Assembly (NCBI RefSeq): GCF_918797505.1
Contig: NC_092798.1
Coordinates: forward strand, 13,529,501-13,593,500
Reading direction: 5' to 3'
DNA length: 64,000 nt
DNA from: Bemisia tabaci
Taxonomy: Eukaryota > Arthropoda > Insecta > Hemiptera > Aleyrodidae
Shown one piece after another: positions 21,558 to 32,291 of this stretch. Below the pieces are notes generated by a model. It saw nothing but the letters and a program-made list of their open reading frames with translations. It ran no database searches and was not told the origin of the DNA. The first letter of the stretch is position 1, and the number at the start of each line of letters is the position of its first letter. The translations under genes were made by a program, and so were the position numbers.

Positions 21558-21988
21558 TGAGGCGTAATTGCGTACCCCACATTTTAATGGACAAAGTTAT
21601 TCTGTTTTTTCTTTCGTTTCGTTAGAAACATTTTATGAACGTTTGAACAAGTATGCGCACGTAAGATACACCATTCAAAAGTGTCTTTTGGAGACGAAGA
21701 GTATTTACTGGAGAAAAATGAGGACACGCCCTCAGGCCAATTTCATTAAAAAGCGCGCTTTACTTTGTAAGCTCACAAATACTGGAGTCCCGAACGCCTC
21801 GCCAGGGCTTCAGATTCCTGGATTGCCTCGGGCAAGAAGTAAAACAGAACGGTGCTGTGACTGTGACGTTTGCTTTTTGACTCGAGATTGCCGCTTAGCG
21901 ATGGCCAAGTTGCCGGTGTCGTAATTTTCGTCGTAAATTTTCGATTTTGTGTTGTACTTTTGCAAGGGAGAGCAATTTATTTGCTCGC
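21558..21988. other. Stretch without recognisable gene
   Basis: Contains a 118-codon plus-strand ORF (21568-21924) with several cysteines near the end but no recognisable domain. It lies between two MITEs; I leave it uncalled. Confidence 0.35.
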
Positions 21989-22090
21989 GACCCACAGTGG
22001 AACGAGCTGATGGAAGAGGTCGGACTTGAAATTTTTGGCTAGAATTACGATTATCGACGTTTATTTCGTCACAAATTCAATTTCAAGGAG
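21989..22090. repeat. MITE family E, left-end fragment
   Basis: CCCACAGTGGAACGAGCTGATGG followed by AGAGGTCGGAC matches the left end of family E. The right end is missing; the sequence goes into the next foldback element. Confidence 0.55.
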
Positions 22091-22115
22091 TGATTAAAAT
22101 GGAAATTTCATGAAC

Positions 22116-22727
22116 AATGGGCCTGTTGCAAACTTTTGCTAGAGCAAAACTAAGAGTTGTTTCTTATAGATAATGCCTCAAAAATCACGATGAGCGCATC
22201 GGCAAACTCTGAAATGCACTCATAACTTCAAAACTGCGTAAGAAATTTGCGGTTTTTGAGCTTCCCGCTCAAAAACGATACTACGGCACAGGTGAACATT
22301 TTGTAAGAGGAGTCTTCCATCGTCGGCAATAATCATCATAGCCGACGCCAATCCGCCAAAACACGTTTGATGGACGATATAACACTGAACTGGATTAGAC
22401 CAATAACAATCGGTGTGTTAACGTCCATATTTTCCACGCCCAATGATTGACCTTGAACTCTCCTTGAATTACGCGTGGAACTGCGTGCAAGCGTCGGCCA
22501 TGATGAATATCGCCGACGATGGAACGACTCCTCTAACAAAATGTTCACCTATGCCGTAGTATCGTTTTTGAAGCGGGAAGCTTAAAAAAACGCAAATTTC
22601 TTACGCTGATTGTGAAGTTATGAGTGCATTTCAGAGTTTGCCGATGCGCTCATCGTGATTTTTGAGGCATTATCTATAAGAAACAACTCTTATTTTTGCT
22701 CTAGCAAAAGTTTGCAACAGGCCCATT
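22116..22727. repeat. 612-bp foldback element (family P)
   Basis: AATGGGCCTGTTGCAAACTT on the left is mirrored exactly by AAGTTTGCAACAGGCCCATT on the right. The arms extend for about 230 bp (CACGATGAGCGCATCGGCAA and mirror). The centre holds AT-rich, weakly conserved sequence. A truncated copy is at 63168-63318. Confidence 0.85.
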
Positions 22728-22732
22728 CCAAT

Positions 22733-23216
22733 AGAGCCACTCTTGACCTTTCTTCCTTCGTAGTATAAGTATAATATAAGCTCTCAAAGTTGCCAGATTT
22801 TGTTGGACTTTTTCCTTTCACTCGATCCACTGTGTGACCCAAAGGGCTGCCCAAGGGTTCGTTGTTGAACCTTAAAAATCGTATTTTTTCGGCTGGGATT
22901 TGAATGTCGATAGTTTCATTGAAATTGGCGCGACATGGGCACCATGAATTCGAATTCAAGGGCCGTATATCTGAAAGGAAATTTCATAAAAAACCAATGG
23001 AGCCACTCCTGAAATTTCTTGATTCATAGTTCCAATAATTTAAGCTTTCAAAACCAGATTTTGTCCAACTTCTTCCTTTCACTCGATTTCACTGTGCGAC
23101 CCAAAGGGCTGCATTGTTCGTGGTTGAACGTTAAAAATCGTATTTTTTCGGCTGGGATTTTAATGTCGATAGTGATATTGAATTGGCGCGACATGAGCAG
23201 TTGAGCACCATGAAAA
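22733..23216 (+). repeat. Direct duplication of about 215 bp
   Basis: Copy one (22733-22950) and copy two (22999-23216) share GAGCCACTC, TTCCTTTCACTCGAT, CACTGTG followed by GACCCAAAGGGCTGC, and TCGTATTTTTTCGGCTGGGA. A 48-base spacer separates them. The CGATCCACTGTG part relates to the right end of family E. Differences between copies suggest an old event. Confidence 0.8.
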
Positions 23217-23579
23217 GTTTTCTATGGCTACCGATAGAAACAATACCATCCAGAATACATCTGGCCGCAGGGGAAATCAAGAGAGAGTGTGTTGGTAAAT
23301 GATTTTGAGAGAAAGGACCGGGCCAGGAGAACCACACACAGCATGTGTTAGTGTCAATTTTAATTTTTAGCAGTACTGTTTCACTCAATGAACAACTCTT
23401 CATTGCGAGATTTTATATTCCGCACGATTGAAATATATGACATTTTCGGCCTTAACGAGACAGAAAAATTTAAGAAAAGCTGTTATTACAGCAGGCAACT
23501 CTCGACCTTGATCATTCTAACCTTCTCGCCTATCTGTTCGTTTGGCGTGTTGCATCTGTCATCACCATGTAGTATCATT
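23217..23579. other. Stretch without recognisable gene
   Basis: No repeat or domain identified. Confidence 0.35.
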
Positions 23580-23684
23580 GGCGGATCCAGCAAATTTGCA
23601 ACATTGTTTTTCTCCATTTAAACCCATGGAAATGTATCGATTCTCGGGTTAGGATTAGTTAGGAGCCAAATTGCTGGATCCGCC
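23580..23684. repeat. MITE family C copy 2, internally deleted
   Basis: GGCGGATCCAGCAAATTTGC...GCCAAATTGCTGGATCCGCC: both termini are intact while about 50 bp of the centre is absent relative to 7503-7657. Confidence 0.7.
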
Positions 23685-24110
23685 TCTAATAAGTATTGGT
23701 AGATTGGTAAACATGAAATAATTTTCCCTCTCAACCGCAGCCTTATGGCGGCAAAAAAACTCAAACTCACTTATCGATGCATAAAAGTTGGATTTAAGTA
23801 CTAAATTATTATTCATAAAATATGGTTCAAGACTAGTTTTAGTCGAAATTATTAGTAACTCAATTGTTTCATTGACAGCATTTTTTCCACTTGTCTTCCA
23901 TGCTCCTCATTAAAAATGTGATTAAGTCGCACTAAGGTGGTTCATTCGGTCAAACTTGCTTAGAAATCCTCCTGAGAATTCCATGCCCTAACTTTATTCC
24001 CTCGAGGGAAAAACCACTAATTCAAATTATCCCAATACGATTGCGGATTGCGTGCGTTCTCAAATGAAGCTTTTCCCAGATGCCTCGAACAGTGGCCAGG
24101 TAGGCTGCCG
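23685..24110. other. Stretch without recognisable gene
   Basis: AT-rich; AAGGTGGTTCATTCGG at about 23934 resembles the end of TTAA-flanked elements, otherwise nothing. Confidence 0.35.
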
Positions 24111-24350
24111 TGCTAAGGAAAAACGGCGTATGAACATTCCAATATTGCCAAATTTCGTCTCAGAAGATATTAATTCTTGCGTAAAATAATGCATATTTTT
24201 CCTTAAAATTTGCGGACTATTCAGATCCAATTAGCAACTAAATTCTCTAAAAAATCAGAAGAAAAATATTTAAAAATATATCTAAAAACTCAAGATTTGT
24301 CAAAAGAATTTGGCAACGTCTGTAGGCTCATACGGCGTTCTTCCTTAGCA
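24111..24350. repeat. MITE family F copy 2
   Basis: TGCTAAGGAAAAACGGCGTA...TACGGCGTTCTTCCTTAGCA with well-preserved ends; interior AT-rich with GCCAAATTTCG / ATTTGGCAACG mirrored. Confidence 0.8.
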
Positions 24351-24660
24351 ATGCAAAATGCTCATAGTTGGTATAGATGTAACACAATTGAACAAAGGAG
24401 CAAGATTTAGGATTCTCGAACGGTGGTTAAGCCTCCTTGTCCTCAACACCGTTCGGTCCTGGATCCCTGCCTCGCTGTCCCCAACATTTCGTGATCCCGC
24501 CCAACGGCCGAGAAAACCACCGGATTATTTCCCATGATTAATGACCATCTGATAATGGTGCGTGTCTTAGCCGCGACGCCTGAGACCTAGGCAAAACGCC
24601 AAACTTCCGTCGCACGCATTATCTCTGCCGAAACGGACTGCAAACTTCCAGTTAAATGCA

Positions 24661-24891
24661 GCACAGTGAAGCTGGTCAATGATTAGAGGTCGGACATAAA
24701 CTAGGCGCTTTTAAAAGCTTACGCCTTTTTTAGGACAAGGCATGGAAATTTAACGAGGGTTTCCTCGTAAAATTTCCTTAAAATCTACCCCTTAAAATTC
24801 ATATTTTAATGTAATGAACACCATAATTTGCAATTTTAGTAAAATAAATTCATGTCCAACTCCTCGCGATGAATCAATCCATAGTGCGCCG
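24661..24891. repeat. MITE family E copy, diverged
   Basis: Left GCACAGTGAAGCTGGTCAATG, AGAGGTCGGACAT; right CATGTCCAACTCCTCGCGATGAATCAATCCATAGTGCGC. Interior retains TTTCCTCGTAAAATTTCC. Confidence 0.65.
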
Positions 24892-24933
24892 GCTACAAAT
24901 CTCGCCAAGCTGCGAATACACGATTCCACCGCA

Positions 24934-25019
24934 CCGAGTTGAGGAGAAACATCGCATGAACACTCCAATGTTGCTAAACTTCTTTCGATAAAATATTTGT
25001 TTTTGAAAAAAAGTTATGG

Positions 25020-25050
<31 letters not shown>

Positions 25051-25336
25051 CCAAAATTTTCGTTCATAAATGAATTGCGAATATGGATTACATTTTGCAA
25101 TAAGGAACCACAATCTATGGCTCCTCCATAAATGCACATATCTACATAAGGAAACCAATGCCATGTATGTTGTTTCTGAAATGGACCAGAAATAGTGGTT
25201 CCTTTTTGCAAAATGTGGTCCATATGATCGTCTATAAATTTTAAGGGGAAAAATTCACAAGTTTGTCGGAGGATCCGTACTTTATCAGAAAATATTTAGC
25301 AACATATTGATGCGAACACGTTGTTCTTCCTTACCG
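24934..25336. repeat. MITE family F copy 3 with nested insertion
   Basis: Left GAGGAGAAACATCGCATGAACACTCC and right ATTTAGCAACATATTGATGCG...CTTCCTTACC are the family F ends, but the copy is about 160 bp too long. The excess is accounted for by a T run (25021-25050) and a nested family G-like foldback at 25079-25218. Confidence 0.65.
25079..25218. repeat. Foldback element (family G variant) nested in family F
   Basis: GGATTACATTTTGCAATAAG...CTTTTTGCAAAATGTGGTCC; same variant as 4239-4366, sharing ATAGTGGTTCC and ACCAATGCCATGTATG-like interior. Confidence 0.65.
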
Positions 25337-25390
25337 CGGTAGGGTTGCACCCTTCTAGAGCACAGCTCTGCTAATGGAGAACCCAGCATT

Positions 25391-25553
25391 GGTAGCGTGG
25401 CGTGCTGTGCGATAAATCGATTGATCTGCCATTTAAACTTGCGGAAAAGGATCGATAAACAGGGTGTTCGCAACGAACAAACTATAATAAACGATTCTTT
25501 AGCACAGTCTCAAATGAGGAGATATCGATAATCGATCATTAACGCCTCGCTAC
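25391..25553. repeat. MITE family D copy 4 (inverted)
   Basis: GGTAGCGTGGCGTGC...TTAACGCCTCGCTAC with AAAGGATCGATAAACAGGG and GATATCGATAATCGATC. Orientation is opposite to 26344-26504. Confidence 0.7.
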
Positions 25554-26130
25554 AGCCCCGATCTCCTTGAGGATTTAATTGCAGTTACGCGGGTTTTCTA
25601 GGCGACAAGTTTCTGCCGTTTGGGATTCGCTGTTGTCAAAATAGACTCGAACTGAAAATTCAAGATGGGAAATACGGAGTGTCATCCGCGATTTGGCAGC
25701 GATACCGTGAAGTTTGGTCGACGGCCAACTAAAACCCTTATACCCTGTGCAAGGGAGTGAAATTAAATAAGCGATTAGCTTTGGTTAATAGCTAATAAAG
25801 ATCGAGCTTAAAAATCCAACTTAAGAGAAGAAATATTATTGCATTACTTTCCATTTTTTCAGGTCCCTTCTAGAATTGGAATTCCAAGGCCGCAGTAACC
25901 CTCGGATATAAAGCCTAAAAAATAATTATTATAAAAAAAAAAAAAAAAAAAAGAACATTGTAGAACCAACTGATGGCTGAAAAATCTTAAAAATCTGCCT
26001 ACTAGATAGATAGATACGACTACCGCAACTTCTTAAAGTTTGGAAATCTTCTCGATCTACCTATGTCATGTGAAGCCTGAAGCTTGTTACTGGACCTTAC
26101 GCAATTTTTCTCTCTCCATCAAAAGTCAAG
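25554..26130. other. Stretch without recognisable gene
   Basis: Upstream-in-window flank of the tRNA gene. Contains an A run at 25934-25952 and no repeat family that I recognise. Confidence 0.35.
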
Positions 26131-26203
26131 TGGAGGCGCCGGGTATCGATCCCGGTACCTCTCGCATGCTAAGCGAGCGCTCTACCATTTGAGCTACGCC
26201 CCC
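26131..26203 (-). tRNA. tRNA-Ala (anticodon AGC)
   Basis: The reverse strand folds as a complete 73-nt cloverleaf. The acceptor GGGGGCG pairs with CGCCTCC and keeps the G3-U70 wobble that identifies alanine tRNAs. The D arm is GCTCAAATGGTAGAGC. The anticodon stem CTCGC/GCGAG encloses TTAGCAT, so the anticodon is AGC (complement at 26168-26170). The T arm CCGGG-ATCGATA-CCCGG has A at position 54, as in insect tRNA-Ala. There is no intron, and A is the discriminator base. A T-run downstream on its own strand (complement of AAAAG at 26121-26125) could act as a pol III terminator. This is the best-supported host gene in the window. Confidence 0.95.
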
Positions 26204-26343
26204 AGTTAACGATGAATTGAATTCAACAACTTAAAAACGACTAGCAAGTTCAACCATTAGTGCGAAATCGAGTGCTGATTCAGTATTTCTGCAATGTGCT
26301 TTGTACTGCCGGCCGTGCCAAGTAGCAAGGCAACGCCCTAGAT

Positions 26344-26504
26344 AGTGGCGAGGCGTCAATGATCGATTATTGATATTTCCCGTTTGAAGCTGTGGTGAAG
26401 AATCGAATATTAAGGTGCTCGTTACGAACACCCTGTTTATCGATCCTTTTCTCTTGAGTTAAATAGCAGATCGATCGATAGCGTAAAGCGCACGCCACGC
26501 CACG
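26344..26504. repeat. MITE family D copy 5
   Basis: AGTGGCGAGGCGTCAATGATCGATT...GATCGATCGATAGCG...CACGCCACGCCACGG. Interior GTGCTCGTTACGAACACC forms an additional small hairpin. Confidence 0.75.
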
Positions 26505-26668
26505 GAGCGTCAAAGAACTTACAGTAATCATACAACGACTTACATACTTTGAGGACTCGAGAAGTACCACGTTACTTGGATTGACAAATAGACTCACCTG
26601 AAACAAAAAAAGTGAAAATTCAATTATAATCCGTGCTGATATAAAACAACGAAGGTACTTTTGAAAAC

Positions 26669-26726
<58 letters not shown>

Positions 26727-26852
26727 CTTACCTGCAACAAATTAAAAGGAAAAATCCAATTGAAATCTTCGCTGATATTGAACGATAAATGTAGTTTCTA
26801 AAAAAAACTGCCTTCCATGACAAAAAAGCGCGCCCGAAAAATCGTCACTCGT
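26505..26852. other. Poly(A) run and flanks
   Basis: A 50-60-base A run (26667-26724) is flanked by two similar pieces: ACTCACCTGAAACAAAAAAAGTGAAAATTCAATTATAATC (in part) and ACTTACCTGCAACAAATTAAAAGGAAAAATCC. The flanks look like a roughly 110-bp direct duplication with the A run at the junction. Confidence 0.5.
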
Positions 26853-27083
26853 CACTGGGAAAAAAAAAAACACATTGGATCTAGAGTCCAGACTCTTAAA
26901 AATATCGACAAGAAAAAATATTCTTGATTCAATCAGATTTTAGCTTAAATCAAGAACCAAGCCTCTCAATTTGAGCGGATTTCCTTTTGTTGTAAGCTTA
27001 AATCTGACTGATTCAAGAGTATTTTTTCTTGTCAATGTTTTTAAGAGTCTGGACCCTAGATCTGATGTGTTTTTTTTCCAGTG
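26853..27083. repeat. MITE family A copy 7
   Basis: Full-length. Flanks GT and TG are not a direct duplication. It directly abuts a half copy of family J (27086-27152), as if inserted at its centre or edge. Confidence 0.85.
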
Positions 27084-27085
27084 TG

Positions 27086-27152
27086 TAATGCATATATTCT
27101 TGTGGGCCTCAGGGCTCATGTTTTAATGCACATAGTTCCGTTTGATAGAAAT
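27086..27152. repeat. Family J half copy
   Basis: ATGCATATATTCTTGTGGGC...TGCACATAGTTCCGTTTGAT...AAATACGTCC matches the right half of the elements at 38791-39008 and 39779-40153. Confidence 0.6.
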
Positions 27153-27229
27153 ACGTCCAAATTACGAACAAAATACCCGAAAAAGGCTGAGGAAAATTTT
27201 TCATAAATTCCCACGAAAATCCGTGATTT

Positions 27230-27286
27230 ATAGGAGGAAATTTTACAACGCCTGGTGACTCATACGGCGTTCTGTCTTAGCAAGGC
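27230..27286. repeat. Family F right-end fragment
   Basis: AATTTTACAACGCCTGGTGACTCATACGGCGTTCTGTCTTAG is the right end of family F; the left end is missing. A left-end fragment of the same family sits at about 27791-27860. Confidence 0.6.
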
Positions 27287-27928
27287 ACTAGTGCGTTCCA
27301 GTTTTTCAGAAATTTCACCTCTGCTGTTGGTTCATTATCATTTAAAAATCCAGTGGTTCTCTGCGGAGATGGGAACACCGTCGAGTAAAAGAAGGAAAAT
27401 GCACGCTTTTCAGCTGTTCTCCGACGGCGCTTGCCTTAAAAATTAAAGGCGTACTCCTTTCCCGACTCCGTTGGCTCGATGGAATTCGCCGTGCGATTTT
27501 AGATTTTGCTCGCTTTATTTGACCGGTGCTTTAAATTTTGATCCCCTGGTCCGAGCACTTCACTCGTATTTCATAAGTGCTTCAATTATGCAGGTCCTTG
27601 TTTGTTGTGCGAACCGTGTTTTTGCCGGAGCCCCGAGGCAAGGTGGAAACGAGGGGAACCGCGACCGCGACTACCGGCTACTTGCCGTAGAAAATACATT
27701 GATTGCATCAAAAACGAAGAATAAATGGGTTGCTTGCTCTCAGAAGCTGCATCCTAAGAAAAATCTCCCGGAAAATCCGGGTATACCGTTAAGTGAAAGA
27801 AAAACGCCGTATGAGCCTTCAGACGTTGCCAAATTTCCTTTGAAAAATCACTAATTATCGGGAATTTTTGAAAAAAATGTAAAATATTTTTCTCGTTATA
27901 TTATTATCTCTCTATGTGCAAGCCACAC
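27287..27928. other. Stretch without recognisable gene; family F left fragment at its end
   Basis: A 127-codon ORF (27471-27854) runs into the family F fragment AAAAACGCCGTATGAGC (about 27800), so its C-terminus is repeat-derived. No domain is visible. Confidence 0.35.
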
Positions 27929-27929
27929 C

Positions 27930-28247
27930 AGGGTGTCTTCTAAAACAGGCGGGTCAAAAATCAGTACTTTTACAGTACTTCTTCAGTGCATTCCCAAAAA
28001 ATTCAGTACCTCCTCAATAAAAAATTCGGTACTTTTTCAGTACCTCCGTTTGGCGAAATTCGGAAAATTCCAAATATTTGAATTTCTCGCTCAAATTGAG
28101 ACAAAATGACAAAAAAATTAAATAAATTCCGGACCTTTTACGGAATTTCCTCACTTTTTCAGGACTTCCGGATCCCCCTTAAAAATCGGAACTCTCCCCC
28201 TCAAAAAAAAAAATCGGTATTATTTTCAGACTTTCCGGACTTATAGA
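27930..28247. repeat. Dispersed repeat family L copy 1
   Basis: AGGGTGTCTTCTAAAACAGGC start, then iterations of TCAGTACTTTTACAGTACTT and CTTTCCGGACTT, ending TAGACAC. Copies at 37911 and 63337; looser relatives at 34309 and 59404. Terminal GTGTCTA / TAGACAC form short inverted ends. Confidence 0.7.
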
Positions 28248-28249
28248 CA

Positions 28250-28477
28250 CACTGGGAAAAAAAACACATTGGATCTAGAGTCCAGACTCTTGAAAACATT
28301 GACAAGAAAAAGGACTCTTGATCCAATCAGAGCTAAGCTTAAATCAAAAGGAAATCCGCTCAAATTAAGAGGCTTGTTTCTTGATTTAAGCTTAAATCTG
28401 ATCGAATCAAGAGTATTTTTACATGTCTTTAAGAGACTGGACTCTAGATCCAATGTGTTTTTTTTTTTTTTCCAGTG
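28250..28477. repeat. MITE family A copy 8
   Basis: CACTGG...CCAGTG with CA on both sides (28248-28249, 28478-28479). It sits precisely at the end of the family L element. ORFs of 76 and 147 codons on opposite strands here are products of the palindrome. Confidence 0.9.
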
Positions 28478-29360
28478 CACCCTGCAACAACAAAAATAGC
28501 ATTTTTGGTCCAAAATTTCATGTCCGACTTCTTCAAATACTCTACTGTGCGCCGGGCGCTCGTGACATTCGTGAAAAAAGCATTTCTTTCGAGGGAGATT
28601 AAAAAGAAGCAGCGGAGATGCGGCGGATTGTATTATGCATGCACAGCAAATGTATTCTAATGCATTCAAACACCGCGAGTGCAAGCGCTTTTGACTTCTT
28701 TTTCCCGTCGCCTGTCCAAAGAGATTTTTGACGAGTTTAGGATGCCCTCAAGCCATGTCCAGCGAGTACGTGAGTAGCCTCAGAGTGAGCTTTTGCCTTT
28801 CCACAAGTGACCATCATAATAAAAACGCGGAGATGTGATTTGGCTGGGTCGGAAAATTGACTTATGGGGGAGAAACGGGTGGCATTTTTGAGGTTCTTCT
28901 GTACTGTGTCGAAAATTTAGGAGAGGGTGATATTTTGCTTTTGAAATACTTCCAGAATTGAAGTTCCTTGAGTCGATTTCTTGGATTAAACCCGTTAAAC
29001 CGTTTTGGACCAAAAATTATTTTTTAAACCGTGTCCGCTTAGATAAATAATATTGTTTCTTTCTTTTCATGGTGACAAAAAAACCAGAAAAACAGAGAGA
29101 AAACTTGGCGATGGTGTTGGTTTTACGATCAGGGATTCTCATTCTACATTCAACTATTGACTTGCCTACGAGGTGGATGTTGAACAAATGTGTTGAGTAT
29201 TTTGTTCCGCGAACTAAATGAAGTTTAGCAAACTTGTTTGGTTCATTGCGTTACCTGGGAAGCTCATCACCCTCGAGTTGGTAAGTCAACGGCCGAAAAA
29301 AGTGAGATGACTGTTGCTGTTGCTCCCTTATAAATGTTCATGAGGACTGAGGAGGTGTTG
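28478..29360. other. Stretch without recognisable gene
   Basis: Starts with a family E right-end fragment (TCATGTCCGACTTC...CTACTGTGCGCCGG, 28518-28554). The rest shows no repeat or domain. Confidence 0.4.
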
Positions 29361-29583
29361 AATCTTCGAAATTGAGAGGGAGTTTTCCTTCAACTGGACA
29401 GTTATGCAATTTGAGCTACGTTGGAGTTGAAATAGTTGTATCGCCCCTTTTATACTCGGTGACAGAGTTCTAATCCCCGATATTGAGAGTGAGTTTTCCT
29501 TCAACTGGACAGTTATGCAATTTGAGCTACGTTGGAGTTGAAATAGTTGTATCGCCGCTTTTACACTCGTTGAAAGAGTTCTA
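29361..29583 (+). repeat. Tandem duplication, two 111-bp units
   Basis: GAGTTTTCCTTCAACTGGAC and the following 70 bases (TTATGCAATTTGAGCTACGT...GTATCGCC) occur at 29380 and again at 29491. The two units differ at only a few bases, so the duplication is fairly recent. Confidence 0.85.
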
Positions 29584-30044
29584 CGCGCTTTGCAACGTTG
29601 AATAGATAAGATTTAACGACCTCACACGGTTTGATGGTCCTTTTTGGAACTTCACTCCACCTTGTATTTGAAAAAGTTTACTTTTTTGCACTCCTGACAT
29701 TTTCGTAAGGTATTCCCGAGAGGCTAGTGAAAGATCTCTCTCTATTTCTGCCAAAATCTTAAATGGGGGTGTAACTTAAACCTTAAATGACATTTAAGGC
29801 TTCAAAATCACCTCAAATGAGGAAAGAAAGAAAAATGGTTCTTGCTGGATTGCTAAAAGCCGCTGAGCTGGGCAGCGACTAGACGCGATGGACATTGAGG
29901 CGCCGGCCGGCGTGTGAAATTTGCGCGAAAAGGAGTGATCCCACGTGAAGTGGGTATGGAAACTAGTTCGCTTTTGTCCCCCCGGTCTCCCCAGTGATAA
30001 GGCGAAGGCGAGCGCGAGTCAAGGCTCGGGAGCAAGGTCTAGGC
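29584..30044. other. Stretch without recognisable gene
   Basis: No supported feature; moderately GC-rich from 29860 onward. Confidence 0.35.
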
Positions 30045-30281
30045 CGCACAGTGGATCGAGTCAATGAGACAGGTCGGACATGAAATTTTTGACTAAAACT
30101 GGAAAGTTAAAAGTTTATTTCGTCACATATTAGATTTCAAGGGTTGCCTTTCGAAGAAAATTTCACAACGAAAACAAGGAAACCAACTTTGGAACCTTAA
30201 AGGTTTGTATAAACGGAGTTATAAGCGTTTAAAGTTTCGAAAGTTTGTCCGAACTCTCGTATTGACTCGATCCACTGCGTG
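30045..30281. repeat. MITE family E, diverged full-length copy
   Basis: CGCACAGTGGATCGAGTCAAT at the left is mirrored by ATTGACTCGATCCACTGCG at the right, with ACAGGTCGGAC / GTCCGAAC inside. It retains the AAGTTTATTTCGTCACA interior that is also in the 21989 fragment, so two interior variants exist in the family. Confidence 0.8.
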
Positions 30282-30704
30282 GCGCAGGTCATCGGCTTCG
30301 ACTCGGGCTTTCAATCATTGACTCACGCGTGTGTCCCCAGTCACCGGTCCTATCCGCGTCTCCACCAATGGCACCTGCCGCTCCGGGCTCCGGGTACCCC
30401 CAGTCGCACACCGGGTCCAATTTGCATATTCAACCATCCAATTTGTATTTTCACTACTTCTCGTGGTCGTTCTTTGAACAATTCCTCTTTTAGGAGGCCT
30501 TACAAGGCTTACGCTGTGATTAAGGGTCGTATTCACACTTCACAGTCGCTTCTCAAATGGCTCCTTTCCTTCGGAGGTCTCATATGGTTTACAATGTGGT
30601 ATGGAGGGAGGGTTGAAAAGATCCTCAATATGGCATCATAAAAAGGACGATTATTGAAAGCCGCGAGTTAAATTCAGCGTATTTTGTAAATGGATCCTTG
30701 AGAG
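30282..30704. other. Stretch without recognisable gene
   Basis: A 120-codon ORF (30279-30641) starts within the family E end and has no recognisable motif. Confidence 0.35.
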
Positions 30705-30882
30705 CACTGAGAAAAAGTTACGGGCTATACAGACATACCGTCCGTTCCGGACTCAAGTTCGAAAGTTCCAGGTGCCACGTCCGAAACTTTCGGCCTCTGA
30801 GCCCGGAACGTGAATGGTATTGTCTACATACCCCATAAGTACGTAAAAGCGGCTTCTACGGCCGGAGTTTTTTTTTCCAGTG
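30705..30882. repeat. CACTG-type element family B copy 1
   Basis: A 178-bp element begins CACTGAGAAAAAGTTACGGG and ends TTTTTCCAGTG. AG is duplicated on both sides (30703-30704, 30883-30884). The arms carry CCGTCCGTTCCGG and GGCCTCTGAGCCCGGAACG. Same terminal pentamer and 2-bp duplication as family A but unrelated interior. Confidence 0.8.
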
Positions 30883-31061
30883 AGGATTACAATGATATGC
30901 CACATCAAAAAGTACAAAATACGGAATGAAAAATTCTATGAGTATTGCAAACTTTAAGGTTGGTGCAAGACTACCTTAAAATTAACAAAACTCACAGTAT
31001 ATTTTTATTCGTATTTTGTACTTTTTCGTCAAAATTCAGATAACGAAAAGTTTCACGTTCT

Positions 31062-31319
31062 GCTGGCTGACTTTTGAAACTAATAGACAAAGCGGACAAT
31101 CGGCAAATGAAGTGATCCCATTGGTTGAAACGAGTGGTTGTTGCGTACTGAAGGGGAGAATGATAGACTAATTAAGAGGTCTCTTTTGGGTTGCGGTTAG
31201 TTATATAGTCTATTACCTTGTCTATTGCAACCACCCGCTTCGACCAAAGGGCTCACTCCATTTTTCCTGGTCTCCTTTGTCTATCTATTTGTCTATCAAT
31301 TTCAATAATCAGCCCGCAG
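31062..31319. repeat. MITE family K copy 2
   Basis: Left GGCTGACTTTTGAAAC...ATAGACAAAGCGG, right TTTGTCTATCAATTTCAATAATCAGCCCGC. Mirrored GGGTTGCGGTTAG / AACCACCCGC motifs inside. Confidence 0.7.
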
Positions 31320-32033
31320 GTTACCAATGTCGCTCGTCCAGGTAGCTTTGTTTCAAGCTACTGTGTTTCGCCTAAAAATTCGACATATTTCATGTCACTT
31401 TTAGAATAGGCCGGTTCAGAATGGTTTTTGGGACTCGCACCTCTCTCAACACTGATTGTGAGTCTCTACCGACCTGCCTTCGATAGAAATACACCTCGGA
31501 CGGGATATCTATCCAAAAGGGTTAATGACCGACGTCCGCTGACAAAGCGAGCAGCTCCGCGTAATACGTGGATCAGCGTTTAACTCTCGCATAATAGCCA
31601 CCTCGTACTTTGCCTCCTCGCTGGAGGTGCGTTCCCACAGGCAGCGCGCGATTCGAAATTGGCCGCGCGAAGTCAGCAGGGCTCCTTATCCGCGCTGGAA
31701 TTCCTTTATACTGAGAGTAAAGATAATACGAATCAGTTTCTGATTGGTTCCCAATTTTAGGCCTCCGCAGTGTCACAAACGGGAATAAAGATTGGATACA
31801 TATTCACCAATTGCAAAGATTAGGTATATACTGCTATGAACCAGGGAATTCGCGGCGCGGTAAGGAACAAATGGAATGAGAGGGGAAACGGAGACAGGAA
31901 TTCGGGAATGGGTTGATCAAAGATAACAAAAAAGTCCGTTTTTTGTAATCTTCATTTCCATTTTTGTCATTCATAAGCCGCGTTGTCTCAACTCTCTCTA
32001 TTAAGGGACTCTAATCCGCGCTAATGGGTGCAA
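31320..32033. other. Stretch without recognisable gene
   Basis: No repeat family or domain recognised in 714 bases. Confidence 0.35.
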
Positions 32034-32285
32034 CACGGAAAAAAGTAGGGTGGTCGACACAACTAGCGGCTGGTTAAAAATGCGCCAGCTACCGTGCGGT
32101 AGTTACGATAACTACCGCGGTGGAGGTCACAACTGACCCGGTAGTTACATCAAAAACCATGGATGTTGATGTAACTACCGGGTTAGTTGTGACCTTCAAC
32201 GCGGTAGTTATCGTAACTACCGCACGGTAGCTGGCGCATTTTTAACCAGCCGCTGGTTGTGTCGACTACCCTATTTTTTACCGTG
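32034..32285. repeat. 252-bp near-perfect palindrome
   Basis: CACGGAAAAAAGTAGGGTGG ... ACCCTATTTTTTACCGTG. The arms (GCGGCTGGTTAAAAATGCGC, GGTAGTTACGATAACTACCG) match almost base for base around a short centre near 32155 (AAAAACCATGGATGTTG). AA is present on both flanks (32032-32033, 32286-32287). Confidence 0.9.
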
Positions 32286-32291
32286 AATCAT

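Noticed and set aside
28241..28684. 147-codon minus-strand ORF overlapping a 76-codon plus-strand ORF
   Set aside because: Most of it lies in family A copy 8. The palindrome has no stops in these frames, and the same peptide words appear at every family A copy on both strands.
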